DNA of 64,000 nucleotides, taken from positions 8,184,309-8,248,308 of the forward strand of contig CM070730.1 in the NCBI GenBank assembly GCA_036346275.1. The letters run 5' to 3'. Positions within the stretch are counted from its first letter, which is position 1. Each line of letters opens with the position of its first letter. The translations under genes and the position numbers were made by a program. The DNA is from Otatea glauca (lineage: Eukaryota; Streptophyta; Magnoliopsida; Poales; Poaceae). Shown here one piece after another: positions 1 to 12,661 of the stretch. Under the pieces are notes generated by a model. The model did not search any database. It had not been told where the DNA came from and saw only the letters and a list, made by a program, of their open reading frames with translations.

Positions 1-616
1 CATCAAGTCAAATAAGATGAAATAAATTTATAAATTCATGATAAATCATGTAGATTCCGAATATGCAAAAATATTTTGAAAATTAATTCTGTTTAAATTT
101 TAAATTTAAATTTAAAGAAAGAAGTTAAAATATGTCATTCATAGAATTTTTGCAAATGACCTCAAAATTGAGTAAAATAAATTTTTTTAGCCTCCTAGTA
201 ATCCTAAGAACCTTAATATGTAAAAATAATTAGGGTTTGTTATAATAAAATTTTGAATTAATAAAATATGTAGTAAAGTAACTCAATAATGATCTAAATA
301 AATTAGATCCTTTAAATCATAGAATAATAATAGATAATCCATACAACTATTCCTGATTTATGAAATTTTTTTATTTGAATTTTTCCATCTGATTTCTTTT
401 TGCCCTATTGAAATTTGTCATTTGTTATGTTATTGCTAAACGACGTGTAAAACCCGACGAGTCCGAAGTAGTCGTCGACGATCAAGAATTCGACTATAAG
501 GATAATCAACAAGGCAAGCACCCCCTTTGATCATATTGATCCTAGTTTTATAAATGTTTTCATTAAATATTTTATTTGCATGTGTATATTCATTTACACA
601 TTGCTACTTTGTGGGT
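1..616 (+). repeat. Ty3/gypsy-type LTR, left part (truncated by window edge)
   Basis: AT-rich DNA followed by a stretch near 440-540 that resembles, on the opposite strand, sequence near 2260-2400 inside the adjacent reversed LTR. It therefore reads as a plus-strand LTR of a related family. It resumes at 6616 after a 6-kb insertion with a matching TGGGT duplication. The true LTR start is outside the window. No gene is seen. Confidence 0.6.
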
Positions 617-3600
617 TGTAACGACCCCCATTTTCACATAAATGCAAAAATGGAAATCTCATGTGCATTTCGTACTAGTCCCATGATCAGTAGCTAGTAC
701 GCACATTTTTAACAATTGAAATCACATGCATACATCATTATATTAAAGCGGAAGCTATTTGTACATAGTATTTTTACAACTCAGAGTATACATATATATA
801 ACACAGAGGAAGCAAAGTCTTGTAGTGTGCCCATTCAACCCTCAGGCAACTAACAAGGCATAAATCCCTAGAAAGATCACTTCGTTAGAATTTCCGCATC
901 CTGCGACGAAAAGTAAACCTTCGAAGCTTCGCTAACTTTTTCCACCTAAAATAATAGAATAAGCAAGGTTGAGTACTTTCGTACTCTGCAAGACTTAAGT
1001 GGTATTTGCAAATGCAATTATACAAGTAGAATCAAAGGAGGCTTCTGGGTTAATATTTTTGCATAAAGCAGAATTTAATTTGTAAATCAAGTTGTCATTT
1101 GCAATCGGGATTTAATAAAGCAAATTTTACTGATAAGAAATAAACAAAGCATAAGTAATACTCAGCCCTTCATGAGCATTGATTAATTTAATGATCCAAT
1201 AATCCATTCCTGCCATAATCATTCCTTTGCCAACACATAACCATTCATCCAATAATCCAATCATTCCATCAATGTCGATCCTTTGACATAAAGTAACAGT
1301 TGCGAAACAAGGTTCAAACCAAAACCCACTTTTAGAAAATACCAAAGCATTTAACTAGTGCCAGTTCACCAAGTTTTTTATAACCGCGGGTACGGCTAAT
1401 CGATTAGATTTACACTCTACAGAGGTGTATAGCTTTACCCACAAGAAATGACTGACTCTTTGAGCAATCGATATTTAGCACACTTCCTTTGGTGTACCAC
1501 AGAGAGTCATAACATAACCGTTACATTACATAGATATAACTTTGCACCAGCACCGGTGACGAAAAACCCTTGCTATGGTAGAAGAAACACACATATATAA
1601 AATAGGGTATCATCATCATCATCATAAAAACAGTCGGGCACCGTTTCTCCCCATAGCAAGGCGTACACCGTTGTATCAGCAAATGTTGCTCCCAACACCT
1701 CGGTGTGGGCACCCCTTCGAGCAAACCTTGAAAGGAGAGCTTGTACTACTTTGGCCTACCAATGTGCAAAGTTAAATCTACATAACTTAATAGGTTAAGG
1801 CTGCCCATAACAGCACCTATGGTTGTACGAATTTATCTTGGATCATACAACACTATGTTCGGTCCTTAATTCGACACGGGCAATAATCTCCCCCTAAACT
1901 ACGTAAAAGTCCAGCCCTTGCACAACCGGCTATTGCCAATAATTGCTCGCATCTAAATCATAGTTTTTATTTTGGGGTTTTTAGTCAAAATACCAACAAT
2001 TGACATTATGTCATAACCAACCTTTTTCAATTCTCAAGAATCAATTTTGATCTGATCATATTCAACGTTAGTTCTAAAGCATGGCTAAGCATGGCTAATA
2101 ATCGCATATACCCAAGTTGACATTATGTATCGTCTAACCCATTTATATGGTTATCAAGGTTCACATGTCCAAACTTATCAAAGAAGTTTCATGAGACAAC
2201 AGGTATATCTACCAGTACCACAAAATAGCGTATTTACAGAAAATAAACGCATGCATGAAATATTTTGATAAACACAATGAAAGTTAGATACTGGGATCAA
2301 TATGTTCAAAGGGTGTGCTTGCCTTGCTTATTTGATGATTACGATGAAGTCGCGATCGTAGCTGACGATGTCAATGATGGGGCTAATGATGCCGAGTTCT
2401 ACACGTCATTCACGGAAGTATAGCAAATAATGAACTTTAATAAGGGTAAAAAGAAAACAGACATAAAATCAAATAAAGCATGTTATAAGAACGGACACAG
2501 ATTCTTTTATAGATTATTTATTTTTGTTTTACGAATTCAAGAGGCTAAAATTATGTATTCTTGTATTTATATTTTTGAATTCTAGATGCTAAAATTATTT
2601 GGATTAGTTAAAGGTTTTGTAAACAACTATTCATTTGTTGCACTTTCAACGACCTTATCACTTAAGGGTTTTGAGCTAGTAAGATTTAGATGCAAAGCAA
2701 GAAGACATAAGAATATTTTTCCAGATTATGGTAGTATTAACTTTGTAGAGCATTACTAAACTGATTTTATAAATTTTAATGTTTAGATGAGATATTTTAT
2801 TTGCTGCTGAAATAGCATATGTGGCCATAAGGTTTACATTGTAACTAGACGGATTCGTTTTTCGTTTGCGGCTACACTACACATGATTATTCATTCATTT
2901 TGCTGGCATTATCAGGTGATGATTCTAGAATCTTATACAAATTATTTAATTATTTTATGATTTATTATATACATATTTTTATTAATGGCTATATTAGTTC
3001 TTATGGATATTTGCAAAGCAAATAATCTAAACTTAAACCAAAAATTAAATGTTTTTGAATATTTGAGCTACTTATGGTCTCAGCATCATAAAAAATTATT
3101 TTATTATTTTAAGAGTTATATTGCACAACTATTGCATTCTTGAATAATTAATATTTTGAGAACAACTCTTTTTAGAAAATAATTCAAACAAAGATGATAT
3201 TTAAATATTTTTATATATTTGGGTTCCTGGTAGTCTAATGATTCCAATAAAATGGTTTTCATTCAAGTCTTAGTTCATTTGCATTATTTATATACATAGC
3301 CTATCTTTTATCCTTTTCTTTAAATTTGAAATTCAAATTTTTCTAGGGTTCTTATTCAAATTATTTTTGCATATTCTGAAATTACTTGATTTTATATGAA
3401 TATAGAAATTTGTTTCAGTCAATTTGGATTAAAGATGAACAAGTTATACACATAAGAAGTTAGCTCGGTTTTGGAAATTCCAAGAAAAATAGAAAATACG
3501 CTTTCTTACTGAGAGGGCGTCTTTTCGTGTTGAACTAGTTTTCTTTGAGTCACTGCCAACTCGGGCCCGCCGGTCAGAGACTCCACAATAGAGCTCGACG

Positions 3601-6600
3601 TAGGGCTTGCCGGCAATGGAGCTCCGGCGATGCTCCGGCGAAAGCGAGGGTAGAGGGAGCACGAGCTTGGCAAGGCGCTTCCGACTGGGGTACCGATTCG
3701 GCTAGGGGAGGTCCACGGTGAGCTGCCACCGAGAGCCTGTGGCGGCAAGGAAGAGGTCTCGCCAGAGAAGATGAACAGAAGCTTTACAGATTGAATCAGT
3801 AGCACATTAGTCATTCATGGGTGTTGGAGGTTCCATTTTACCTGATATTCAAGGTGGAGAAGGGCTGAGGAGCCATGTCATCGGTGGCTGGCCGTGAGGA
3901 AGAAGGGCCATGGTGGCGGTGGGTTTTTGCATGAAGAACCTTATGGGTTTTTGAGGGCTTTTGGTTCTTGAGGCTTGTTGATGCTACGGTCTAAAGTAAT
4001 TTGGATTTGGTTAAGTGCTTCATCCGAATTTTGTTCTTGCCCGAGCTCTGGAGCTCTCGGAAATGGCGGAATTGGGGGATGAATCGAGGTGTTTGGCTCA
4101 AAGGAAAGAAGAGGAAGTAGAGGGGGATGATGCGCGGCTTCCTGTGAACTCAGGGGCGCAATTTATAGGCGAAGGGAAGACCGAATGAGCCGACCCCAGG
4201 TGAGCTTCGGCCGAGTTGATTCTTGGCGCTGCACAGGGAAGAGGATGAAGAGGAACGCGGTATGCTACGCTAGCACAAAAAAAAATCTACCGCGTAACCA
4301 GAAAGCTACTCGCAAGAAGGGGATCATAGATAAGATTACCACTAGACGCGCAGTTGCGGAATCCTTCGCGCGTCGATGTAGTGGATCGTCCTCGCCGCAT
4401 GCGTTACATCGATGTAGTGGATCGTCCTCCCACGCCGCATTCGCAGCAGCGTCACCGCAGTAGTCCACACGTCCAGAGATGGAACGCCGTGCGTCGGTGT
4501 GCAAGCACCTGGTCGCTCGGCAGGGGCCGCGAGAGGAGTAGGCTAGGGTTTCGAGTGAATCACTCCTAAACCGTGGGAAAGCACACCCTGCGCCCTCCCT
4601 CCTCCCCTCCTTATATAGCCACAAGATGAAACCCTAAACTAGGGCCCATCAGCGTGCTAAGCCCACGAGGTTCATTAATTACGGATCCAATCCAAATTAA
4701 CGTGTCCCAGCCCATTAAGTATGTGACCCTGCAGGTTCACGTACGTTTGGACATGGATTCGAAAAATTCCTTTTCAATCCAATAGTTGGTAGCGGCTTCT
4801 TGCAAAGTATGCCAACTCCCAAACATACTATGATCAAATCGGACAGAACCTATCAAAAGTACTCATGCAATAATCCCTTTGCCAAGTATATGAAGATTGA
4901 TCTCAAGGCGAGAAGCATGTCATCCTTTGATGATTCAATCCGTCTCTCGTATTCGTGATATATTAATAAGTTGTGATTGACTCCTCAATCACGGCATGGC
5001 CATGCACTTCCTTAATCATATCACACGAGTGGCCTTGTCATATATCTCCGTTTCATTGGAGTGGCAAATTCCATCTTGATCGCTCACTTCCTCTCGCACG
5101 TTTCATAGTAAACATGAAAGCTACCTTTATAACTATCCGGTTAGGAAGTAGTGTTTGATAGCCCCAAGAAAAACTATTACACATGTAGGGAATATGACAA
5201 TCTCAAGTCTAAGGATCATACATCTACTAGGTATGAGATACACTGATGACACATAAGAATGAAACATTCTCGCAGTGTCCCATTGCGGGTCTATCTAACC
5301 CATGTTCTTCAACATGCGTCCACAATATATAGATGATATCTCCATATCCCATGATCTATGAAGCATGATCATCGATCACTACATGTGCTGATCTATTCAT
5401 CGTTGTCCTATACGATGAAATTCGATCAGAGATATTTATCGAATTACATCATTAAGTAAAGAGCTTCATAAGCAAGTCACATACTTGTTGATCAATACAA
5501 TGATATACATTCATTGGACCAATAATCATAATATTATTCATAAACATAGTCATGTTACAATCATCTAAATGATTGCCTCAAGGGCATAACACTAACAGAG
5601 GATGGGTGGCTTCCTGGAAACACGGTGAAGGGCACAGCGTGGCGGCGAGGTGGCGGGTCGGCGTTGGACGGCCGGGGTGATTTGTAGGAGTTGACGCCGG
5701 CTACAGAGGCGCGAGAGCGACGGGAGCGTGAGCTGCTCGGGGGCGCCAAAGGCTGGAGGATGAAGATGAGCTGCGCTGGGGATGACATGGAGCCAGCACA
5801 CGAAGTTGGGTCCACATGGCAGCGAAAGAAATGGTGAATTCAGTGATCCGAGCTGTGATAAGTTCGCTGAATCAGTTACCTCTCCAATCGTAAAATTAAG
5901 TATAAATTTTCTGAGTGTAATATAGCTAGTTTAGAACCTAAAATAAAAATTTCAGACCTATTGGACTCCTGTATAAATTATAAAAATTCTGACAATACAC
6001 TATGCACAAAATTGTGTTTTCGGTTTTATATTTATCATAGGACTTATATCTTACTAAAAAAATTTAAAATTTTTATAGGAGTTACCCTTGATCATATAAA
6101 CATTTATTATAAATTTTAGTTTAATATATTTTTTATTTAATTTATAAAAATTCTGACCTTAATATTCTCAGATTTTTCATGAATTCTATTTTTGAATTTT
6201 TAAATATATTAAAAATAATTATTTATTTTTAATATTTTTAATGTAGGTTAATATATCCAGGTAGAAGATAATATAAAAATTCTCACATCAAATTTATGGC
6301 AATTTAATTCTGACATAATTACTATTACTAGTCATGATTCATTAATTAGGCATTTATTGTATATAATGATTACTTGGCTTAAAAAATTCAGAAGTAGGAC
6401 TCTAGAGATTTCTCATGATTAGGAAGGGATTTTTATAAATTTTATTAGTATAATATTTTATTATCGTTATTCATCTATTACTTATAAAGGTTTCCCATTA
6501 GAGCAAAAATCAAGGAAAATCCAGAAAATTCAGAAAATGCAGAAAAAGCATTAATAAATATAATTAAATTATAAAATTTAGTTTCTTAATTTATTTTAAT

Positions 6601-6615
6601 TTTTGGGATGTTACA
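617..6615 (-). mobile_element. Solo gypsy-type LTR, minus orientation, with nested copia LTR
   Basis: On the minus strand the unit starts TGTAACATCCC (near 6615) and ends GTCGTTACA (near 617), giving the TG...CA ends of an LTR. It is flanked by the 5-bp direct repeat TGGGT (612-616 and 6616-6620). No internal coding region or second LTR is attached, so this is a solo LTR left by unequal recombination. Without the nested element at 4246-5597 it is about 4.6 kb. Its ends and middle resemble the LTRs of element D (18425 and 36721). Short ORFs inside it are not supported as genes. Confidence 0.8.
4246..5597 (-). mobile_element. Solo Ty1/copia-type LTR
   Basis: A 1352-bp unit flanked by the 5-bp duplication GAGGA (4241-4245 and 5598-5602). 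Read on the minus strand it begins TGTTAGTGTTATGCC and ends CGTTCCTCTTCA. Both ends resemble a common grass copia LTR class that begins with TGTTxGTGTTATGCCCT-like sequence. A TATATAAGG promoter motif lies on the minus strand near 4610-4618. No internal region is attached, so it is a solo LTR inserted into the larger reversed gypsy LTR. Confidence 0.8.
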
Positions 6616-8060
6616 TGGGTATGGGTAGTTATATCTGTAGAATTGTAGAACTTCCTTGATAAGTATGGATTTGTGAACCTTGAAAACCTAGAATAGAGTA
6701 GACAATATTTATTGTCATCATGGGATCATTCACACTTGATAGTCGTGCTTAGCCATGCTTAAAGAACTCTAAAATTTTCAATATAATTGAAAATGTGGAT
6801 ATGACAAAATGATGGGTATGACATTTCTTTATGGTTGGTATTTTGGTTAAAAATGAAAGTAAAACTATGGTTTAGATGCGGGCAATTATTGGCAATAGCC
6901 GGAAGTGCAGGTGTTGCACGTAGTGTAGGGGGAGATTATTGCCTGTGTCGGATTTAGAACCGAACTCAGTGTTCGATAAACCCAAGAATTACCATGCAAC
7001 CACAAGTGCTGGTATGGGACAGCCTTAACCTATTAAGTTACTTAAAACTGGCTTTGCACATTGGAAGGCTGGAGATATACGAGCTGTTTCTTAATTGATT
7101 GCTCGGAGGGGTGCCCACACCGAGGTGTTGGGAGTCACGTTTATTGATACAACGGTGTACACCATGCTATGGAAAATTCCATCATTTCTATGCTCTAAGT
7201 TCTTCTGTCATAGTATGGGTTTTCATCGTTGGGCTGGTGCAAAGTTAGGCTTAAGTAATGCAATGGTTATGCCATGGCTCTCTGCGGCGCACCAAAGGAA
7301 GTGTGCTAATAGCTTGCACAAAGAGTCAGTCATGTCTTGTGGGTAAAGCTATACATCTCTACAGAGCATAAAACTTTTCGAAAAGTCGTTCCCGCGGTTG
7401 TGGGAGTCTTGGTGCGCCAGCACTAGTTAGCTGTTTTTATTTTCATAAAATCTGGTTTCTACCATGTGATGGTGGGAAATGGTTTGTGAATATGGTCAAG
7501 ATACCTAGGTTCATGAACTTTACTTATTGCACTTACATTCCGTTACTTTCAGTATAACACTGCTTTTATTTAAATTCCGCTTGCAAATTATTATTCAGTA
7601 CTTTCATTTCAAATTAGCATTGTGCAAAATAACCATTAAAGCCTTTCTTTGAAGTGGCCTACATGTAAATTTAGGATTTGCTAAAGTCTTGCGAGTACGC
7701 AAGTACTCAACTTGCATATGTTGATATTTTTAGGTGAAGATTCAGAATACCCCGACGAAACTTACTATGACACCGGATTCGGGGACATTAACGATGAGTT
7801 TTACTAGGGTTTTACCTTGTCAGTTGCCTATGGGGATAATGGGTTAAAAGGCATACTACAAGATGGCTATCTCCACTACAGTATTTTACTTTTGGTATTG
7901 TAAGAACTCTATGTAACTTGCTACTGCTGTTGTAATAAAGTTTATGTATGGTTGTGATATCAATTTGTAAATGTGCGTACTAGCCACTGATCATGAGACT
8001 AGTACGGTATGCACATAGTACCCATTATTGATATTATTTATTAAAAATGGGGGCCTTACA
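6616..8060 (+). repeat. Ty3/gypsy-type LTR, right part
   Basis: Continuation of the plus-strand LTR begun at 1-616. It ends GGGGGCCTTACA at 8060, the same terminus as the element D LTRs on the other strand. The stretch 6820-7340 is the reverse-complement counterpart of about 1440-1990. No primer-binding site follows 8060, so this is a 3' or solo LTR. Confidence 0.65.
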
Positions 8061-8909
8061 ATAAAGCTCTACAAAAAGGTTCAAAAAAATTTATAAGATA
8101 TAAACTCCTAGAAAAATTATAAATTGAAAACTGAAATATGAAGATTGTGCATTGTCAGAATTTTTATAAATTATGTACATATTATTTTGAATTGAAAAAT
8201 TTACAGGATAATGAACCTTATCTCTGGAGCTTATAAAACAATTATAAAAAATTTCCATCAAGATTTGACTTTCATTTAAGGCCTGCAATTATCACTTGAC
8301 CGGGAGGGATGAATCCAGTGCCTCTCCCTACTCTTCTTCCCCGCGTAACCGATCGAAGCCACCTCTGCCGCCAATTATCGTCGCAACAGAAGCTCTCCCA
8401 ATTACCCTCAGCCACAGCAAGGTCACGGAGTTGCCCATACCCTGCCGCCTCTGCCATGGCCGTCAATTCCCAGGTTATCCGCTGCCCAGGCTCATCTTTG
8501 CGCGTACAGATGCCGAAACCAGCTTCAATCCTTGCTGCGTCCGAATCTTGTTGAAATGCCCCAATCCGTCTATAAAAACCCCCGCAAGCTCGCTACAACC
8601 ATCAACTGCCTGCCTTACCTTGCCCAGCTGAAACCAAGCTCGCGACGCCACCAATTTTCTGCCATGGCCGAAGAATGCCAGAGAGAAGGGAGAAGCCAAA
8701 ATTGAAAACATAAAAGGAAAACCGGCCAATTAATCACCAATGAACCGTCCTGGGGGATCCATCAACACATCCCTATAATCAATTTTAACTAACACCACCT
8801 AGAACACCGCCACCACTGCCGCCTTCTTCCTCCTGGCCGGCTGCCGATGGCAGAACAGCTCAATCGGTCTTCGACCAAGGTAAGCATTAAAATGGAACCC
8901 CTTGCTTCA
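8061..8909 (+). repeat. LTR-like fragment with TATA box
   Basis: AT-rich leader followed by a GC-rich part with a TATAAAAA motif near 8571-8578. This composition matches the 5' half of the gypsy-type LTRs elsewhere in the window. No host reading frame is convincing. Boundaries are approximate. Confidence 0.4.
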
Positions 8910-9210
8910 ATATAAATAACGAATACAATGCAAGCACAAGAGACACAATACTTCTTACCGTGGTGTTCGGAGACTTGTCGGTCTCCCTTACTCCACGTTG
9001 AGGTTAGCCCAAACGAATTGTACCGGCTCCACGACTTGAGCACCCACCTCAAATCCACTAGTGGTTGCTCTTTCCCCCTCCGGGTAGGTGAGCACCGACC
9101 TTCACAAATTCGCCGGAGCTTCTCACAACCTTCGTCAAGAAGCTCACCGCACACGACTCCGCTACGCCATCTAGGTGTCAGCAAACACTAAGAGTAACAA
9201 GCCAAACCCT
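8910..9210 (-). repeat. Reversed fragment of LTR-A family
   Basis: Read on the minus strand this stretch matches the end part of LTR A at about 15385-15700, including the region reading GAACACCACGGTAA and the TGTCxxCACCTAGA-like segment. It is a truncated copy joined directly to a gypsy-type LTR fragment. Confidence 0.55.
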
Positions 9211-10877
9211 TCTGCTTTGTACAAATTTACCCACAATACATGAACATCTCTTTGTGCAAACGTTACTAACACACTTCCTTTGGTGTGTCGCAGAGATATC
9301 ATGACAAAGCCTTTACAATGCATTGTCCAAACTCGGTTCTGCCAGCTAAGGTTTCGGCCCGCAGGGCCCCCTCTTGTGCCTTGAGAATCTACCCGTCTAT
9401 CCCGGAACCCACACCACCAATTGGCAGTACTCAAGGCTAGATATTGCAAATTAATCAACTAGGTCTGTCCCATACCAGACATGTGGTAGTACGGTTAGGC
9501 CCAGTTCAATGACGCACAAGATTAAGTCCTTAAGTTGTCTCAAGCAAGACATCTAAATCCCAATGTGCTAGAAAGCACCCCCTTTACTGCACGATCACTT
9601 GCCCGAAGGAAAACAACTTTGTTCAACCAAGACCAATGGCAAACCCCGCCATGGTACAATAAATTTTACAACAGCGGCTATCAGCCACAATTCAATGTCT
9701 CATTAAGTCAAGATTAACATTATACAACATGTGATATGAATCCCGTCGTATAGCTAAGCATGTCTAAGCATAGCTACGTTAACCCAGGGTTGGTAATATG
9801 ATTATGTCCAACTAGTACTGACCCAACCTAGGTTTAACAATGGATACATGTCATCCCAATAATCAAGGCAGTATAATGTCAACTAGGTACATAGCTACTC
9901 CCGACAAATAATCATTGTACATAAATAGCATGCAATTGTATAAAGCAAAGTACTTTTGCAAACATAGGTTCAATATGATCAAAGGTTACGACTTGCCTTG
10001 CCAGCCGATGACTCAAGGTGACGACGAATGGCCATGAACGATGACGAACTTGCTTCGGGAAAACACAAAATTCATCGCACACGGTGAACCAATCTTGAAT
10101 TCAATTGAGGGGTTACCTTCACGACGATCAAGAGCACAAAGTGACGCGAATGGATTTGGAAGATGATCTCCAAGGTGTCGGGAAGCTTTCTGAGCACGTC
10201 GACCAACGTTCGGTTCGCGCTCCGGGCATCGCGGCGTTTCAAGCAAACGAAGGCACAAGAGATTGGAACACGTGGAGGAACGGGTAGAGGAATGAGAGGG
10301 GATCCCGGTGCTCTCCTTAAATAGGCTCAGGGAGGCTCGTAGAGATAGATACGGTTGGTTTAAAGAAGAGTCCGATCCAGATAAAACTCAAATTTCTCCC
10401 AAAATAGAAGGAATTAGGATGAGAAAGTCACGGGGATTAGTTGAGGATAAGATGGCACATGTATTGGATATGAACTCGGGAGCAAAAATGTGTTGGATTG
10501 GAGGTCCAAAATCTTGGCCATGGAGGAAGAAAGTGAGACGGTTTGGCTGCCTTCTTGGCTGGAGGTTGAAGACAACCATGACATGTGGGCCTTCATTTGA
10601 TAATTATTTTCGAATTTAATTAATGCTAATAATAAAAAGACTTTGAAACAATATCAAATAAGGTCCAAAAATTCTAGAAAATTCTCAAAAATACTTTGGA
10701 ATATTTTCAACTTACTGGAAAAGTTTAAATTTTTTCAAATTATAATTTCGCTACAGTAAATCTTTTCATAAAATTGAAAATTGAAAAGCAGTTTTATAAA
10801 ATACAGAAAATTTAGCAAAATTTTTAGAAAATTATAAATAAGTAGTAAAATATTATTTTGCAAATTTTGGGATGTTA
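9211..10877 (-). repeat. Reversed, 5'-complete gypsy-type LTR fragment
   Basis: On the minus strand it starts TGTAACATCCCAAAA at 10877, the start motif of the solo LTR at 617-6615. It carries a TATTTAAG promoter-like motif near 10316-10324. The stretch around 9225-9310 resembles 1430-1520. The left end is lost at the junction with the LTR-A family fragment. ORFs inside are not supported as genes. Confidence 0.5.
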
Positions 10878-11351
10878 CAAACGTCCTCATGAGCATCGAC
10901 ACAGAGAGTGAAGGCGAAAACGACAATTGCAGCAACCAAGGCAATAGTATGACAGATCGATGCGTGTTCATGGTCGGAGCCAACAAGGATGCTACTGTCG
11001 GTAGTTTCCAAGAAAGGAACCCAGGGGTAGACGCCGCAGGTGATCAGGGATGACAAATCCCCCTGCATTCGCTTCAAGATCCTGCAAACGCTGTTGCTCC
11101 CAATACCACAGATCATCAACGTGATATAGCAGTTGCGGCCACAGCCGGGATCATGACCAATCTGTCGAGGCAACTTTATCTCGATGATCCGATGACGCCT
11201 CACCCGCGAGCGCGGGATCTTCAGGGACAGCAAAATTCCTCGACAGATCGACCGCAACGGCAGGCCCGATCGCACTCTAGGAGCAGCATCCCACTAGAGC
11301 CACAACAGCGACATCTTTAGCACCTCTGAGGTAAATGTCTAGTGCGCTCAT

Positions 11352-12661
11352 ATGCTGTTGAAATCTCTTTCACCATTGGATCCGAGCAACCTGATGACTC
11401 CAGTGTTTGACCAGATGAAGACGCTGCTCGATGCAGCGCAAGCCCAGACCGCTCGTGCAGCCAACTCAAGACTTGGATGCCCCAACAAACAGGGCGCTCG
11501 GAGTCAGCGGTCGGGACTATCCTACCACCATCGAGCAGTAGGATCGGCGGTGGCTAGCTCCAACCAACACGCTTCCAGGTCGGTTCGCACCAACCGCCAT
11601 CGGGGACGTCCCGAGGATCATCGAGATCGTATTCCTCACCACCGGCGAGATTTGCGTGACGCCCTTCGTGATCGAAAGGAGGAACATAACCAGGAAGACC
11701 GCGAGCGATGGAAAAATGAGTCTCTTCCTTCGAGGGAACAATCTCCCGTGCGTCGGGCCTAAAGGGGCTAATCTCCGCCCTCGAGGGGCCGCTCGCTTGC
11801 ACGACGTAGGTACCCTCCTCGACAAGGTCCGCGGCAGGTGACCCCCGAAGATGTCGATGAAGGATGCAAGTCCTTCACCCCCAAGCTACGCGCAGTCAGG
11901 TGGCCGGATAAGTTCGAGCTAGGCCCCGTCGAGAAGTACTCGGGCAAAATCAATCCCATCGAGTGTCTGCAGATTTACACTACAATCATGAGGGCTATTG
12001 GGGGAAACGAGAAAGTGATGACCAATTACCTGCTCATCACCCTATATGGTGCGGCGAGGTTGTTGTTGGTCAACCTTCCACCTCACTCGATATCCCCATG
12101 GGCGGAGTTGCGGGCCCAGTTCATCGCTAATTTTCAAGGCACGTATGAATGATCTGGAACGCACAGCGACTTGCTTCGGGTGATACAAAGGCCAGGTGTC
12201 GTTGCATGGTTTTATCAGATGCTTCAGCGACAAACACAACTCGATCCCTGACATCTCAGACGAGGCAGTCATAGTGGCCTTCGAGAACGGTGTCAAGGAT
12301 AGGGAGTTAAAATAAAAGCTTGTCACTCGAAAGATCCGAACCACCAAGGAGCTCTTTGAGTTGGCAGACAAATACGCCATACGTGCCGAGGCTTAAGACC
12401 ATCCCGACGACCCCAAATTTGGCGACGACAAGTCTGTCATCCAAGCAAGGGGCGAAGAGGAATAAGAACCGCGGGGAGAAGCGCAAAGGTGACTCCACTG
12501 TAGCCGCGGTCGAAAGGGGCAAGGCGTGTAACACTAGTGACAACAAGGGTCGAAGCCGTGGGGGAGGAAAATATTGTCTAGTCCATCATACAGACAAACA
12601 CGACTTCGACGAATGCCAGGTAATCGGCAAGAAGGTCCAGGAGAAACTCATGGCTGCCCTC
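11352..12661 (+). pseudogene. Tat-like Ty3/gypsy gag remnant
   Basis: Gag packages retroelement RNA into virus-like particles. Three open segments in different frames (11352-11762, 11838-12152, 12320-12661) together resemble Tat-type gag. The second has a capsid-like block around RWPDKFELGPVEKYSGKINP, with IYTTIMRAIGG and WAELRAQFIANF further on. The third ends in a C-x2-H-x4-H-x4-C zinc-binding pattern (CLVHHTDKHDFDEC). Frameshifts and stops, for example after FQGTYE, make it non-functional. The frame is cut at 12661 by solo LTR A and resumes at 15978. Sequence from 10878 to 11351 probably belongs to the same element's 5' internal region. Confidence 0.7.

Noticed and set aside
1607..1625. 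ATC microsatellite
   Set aside because: It is only about five units inside an LTR and has no further significance.
4185..4624. Open frames on both strands near the copia solo LTR
   Set aside because: They cross the boundary of the solo LTR at 4246, so they are chance frames in repeat DNA.
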